Of a stretch of DNA of 64,000 nt, positions 62,872 through 64,000 are shown in pieces (position 1 is the first letter of the stretch; every line of letters starts with the position of its first letter). The position numbers were made by a program, and so were the translations under genes. The notes beneath the pieces were generated by a model. That model did no database searches. It was not told where the DNA came from and worked only from the letters and a program-made list of their open reading frames with translations. The stretch covers positions 14,999,291 through 15,063,290 of the forward strand of contig CAJFCV020000001.1 in assembly GCA_904066235.2 (NCBI GenBank), written 5' to 3'. This stretch comes from Bursaphelenchus xylophilus (lineage: Eukaryota; Nematoda; Chromadorea; Rhabditida; Aphelenchoididae).

Positions 62872-64000
62872 AGATTTTTAGCACGGCAAGTTTCAGCATT
62901 TTTGGAATCAAATTACGCCCACACTGGGCGAAACACTCTGATATTATACTAGGCACCGGTTTTAAAAAAAGGTCAATTAGTGATGACGGAGTGAATTGAC
63001 AAGACATATACCATTCGAAAGGTAACCTCATAAGATTTTAGCACGGCAAGTTTCAGCTTTTTTGGAATCAAATTACGCCCACACTGGGCGAAACACTCTG
63101 ATATTATACTAGGCACCGGTTTTAAAAAAAGGTCAATTAGTGATGACGGAGTGAATTGACAAGACATATACCATTCGAAAGGTAACCTCATAAGATTTTA
63201 GCACGGCAAGTTTCAGCTTTTTTGGAATCAAATTACGCCCAGACTGGGCGAAACACTCTGATATTATACTAGGCACCGGTTTTAAAAAAAGGTCAATTAG
63301 TGATGACGGAGTGAATTGACAAGACATATACCATTCGAAAGGTAACCTCATAAGATTTTAGCACGGCAAGTTTCAGCTTTTTTGGAATCAAATTACGCCC
63401 ACACTGGGCGAAACACTCTGATATTATACTAGGCACCGGTTTTAAAAAAAGGTCAATTAGTGATGACGGAGTGAATTGACAAGACATACACCATTCGAAA
63501 GGTAATGGCATGAGATTTTAGCACGGCAAGTTTCAGCTTTTTTGGAATCAAATTACGCCCACACTGGGCGAAACACTCTGATATTATACTAGGCACCGGT
63601 TTTAAAAAAAGGTCAATTAGTGATGACGGAGTGAATTGACAAGACATATACCATTCGAAAGGTAACCTCATAAGATTTTAGCACGGCAAGTTTCAGCTTT
63701 TTTGGAATCAAATTACGCCCACACTGAGCGAAACACTCTGATATTATACTAGGCACCGGTTTTAAAAAAAGGTCAATTAGTGATGACGGAGTGAATTGAC
63801 AAGACATACACCATTCGAAAGGTAATGGCATGAGATTTTAGCACGGCAAGTTTCAGCTTTTTTGGAATCAAATTACGCCCACACTGGGCGAAACACTCTG
63901 ATATTATACTAGGCACCGGTTTTAAAAAAAGGTCAATTAGTGATGACGGAGTGAATTGACAAGACATACACCATTCGAAAGGTAATGGCATAAGATTTTA
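62872..64000 (-). repeat. Right-array 9-monomer HOR, copy 2 (partial)
   Basis: Repeats agattttta plus cagcattttt, then Y, Y with cagactggg (about 63240), Y, H, Y with ctgagcg (about 63726) and H, in the order of copy 1, and is cut by the window end. At least seven monomers match in order. Confidence 0.8.

Larger units (their letters stand above)
24937..64000 (-). repeat. Right satellite array, 160-bp monomer, subfamily R
   Basis: About 244 head-to-tail copies of the same monomer read on the - strand. Against the left array, in the same monomer numbering, the consistent changes are c58 to g (aattgacc), c68 to t (making T7 before aaaacc), t79 to c (ggtgcctag), t134 to a (making A6 before gctg), a148 to g (gccgtgc) and usually g2 to t (atgagg). 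Position 119 is a, as in L1. Two main junction types alternate, read on the + strand: aacctcataag, usually with tatacc (type Y), and aatggcatgag, usually with tacacc (type H). Most length changes fall in the T4A7 tract, with T5A6 (160 bp) and T4A6 (159 bp) forms. The array continues past the window end. Confidence 0.97.

Noticed and set aside
185..63991. Open reading frames of about 64-80 codons recurring every 160 bp (up to 161 codons at 10327-10812 and 126 at 29883-30263)
   Set aside because: They are by-products of a tandem repeat without a stop in one frame over about 1.4 monomers. Neighbouring copies overlap and are in different frames because 160 is not a multiple of three. The longer ones occur only where 159- or 162-bp monomers keep the frame. 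Variation is not spaced in a codon-like way, and no protein family is recognisable.
1..64000. Transposon, LTR, target-site duplication, telomere repeat, rRNA or tRNA gene within the array
   Set aside because: Every sequenced stretch is accounted for by the 160-bp monomer and its variants. I saw no foreign insertion; only the N gaps could hide one.
1..64000. Assignment to a named plant or animal satellite family
   Set aside because: The period and GC content fit many families, and I do not recognise the monomer. A search of the 160-bp consensus against repeat databases would decide this, and I cannot run it.
24937..64000. Right array as a simple inverted duplication of the left array
   Set aside because: Consistent base differences at about six positions and different HOR composition show that it is a separate subfamily, not a mirror copy.

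Overview
The window is satellite DNA from end to end. It is one family of tandem repeats with a monomer of about 160 bp (roughly 39% GC), interrupted only by two runs of N (5378-5827 and 24304-24936). About 149 monomers lie left of the second gap and about 244 lie right of it. I found no gene, RNA gene, transposon, CRISPR array or single-copy stretch. The array runs off both ends of the window, so its true size is unknown. Long tandem arrays of nucleosome-sized, CpG-bearing monomers with higher-order repeats (HORs) are typical of centromeric or other heterochromatic satellites of eukaryotes. A plant or an animal is possible; I do not recognise the monomer and do not assign a species.

Layout. 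Left array, 1-24303, monomer read on the + strand. L1 (1-5377) has a 9-monomer (1440 bp) HOR. Gap 1 follows. L2 (5828-8171) is a 3-monomer (about 479 bp) HOR marked by one shared 1-bp deletion. L3 (8172-11529) is a mosaic. L4 (11530-20809) is again a 9-monomer (1440 bp) HOR, built from different variants than L1. L5 (20810-24303) has a 14-monomer (2240 bp) repeat and monomers with mixed features. Gap 2 hides a switch of orientation. Right array, 24937-64000, is the same monomer on the - strand but a distinct subfamily, differing at about six consistent positions. R1 (24937-45240) is homogeneous with HORs of variable length. R2 and R3 (45241-59513) are more heterogeneous, with a 14-monomer (about 2236 bp) HOR and related 12-, 13- and 17-monomer spacings. 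R4 (59514-64000) has a duplicated 6-monomer block and then a 9-monomer (1439 bp) HOR.

Most informative points: (1) two convergent subfamilies meet at gap 2, and the left monomers next to it already carry two of the right-array bases; (2) each monomer carries a short perfect dyad, and in the right array this dyad exists in three states (6-bp stem, 7-bp stem, broken) that are arranged non-randomly; (3) variation is concentrated in one roughly 15-bp segment and at CpG sites; (4) a 9-monomer period appears three times in unrelated variant backgrounds. The short open reading frames that recur every 160 bp are by-products of the repeat and are not annotated as genes. All comparisons were made by eye; no alignment or database search was run.
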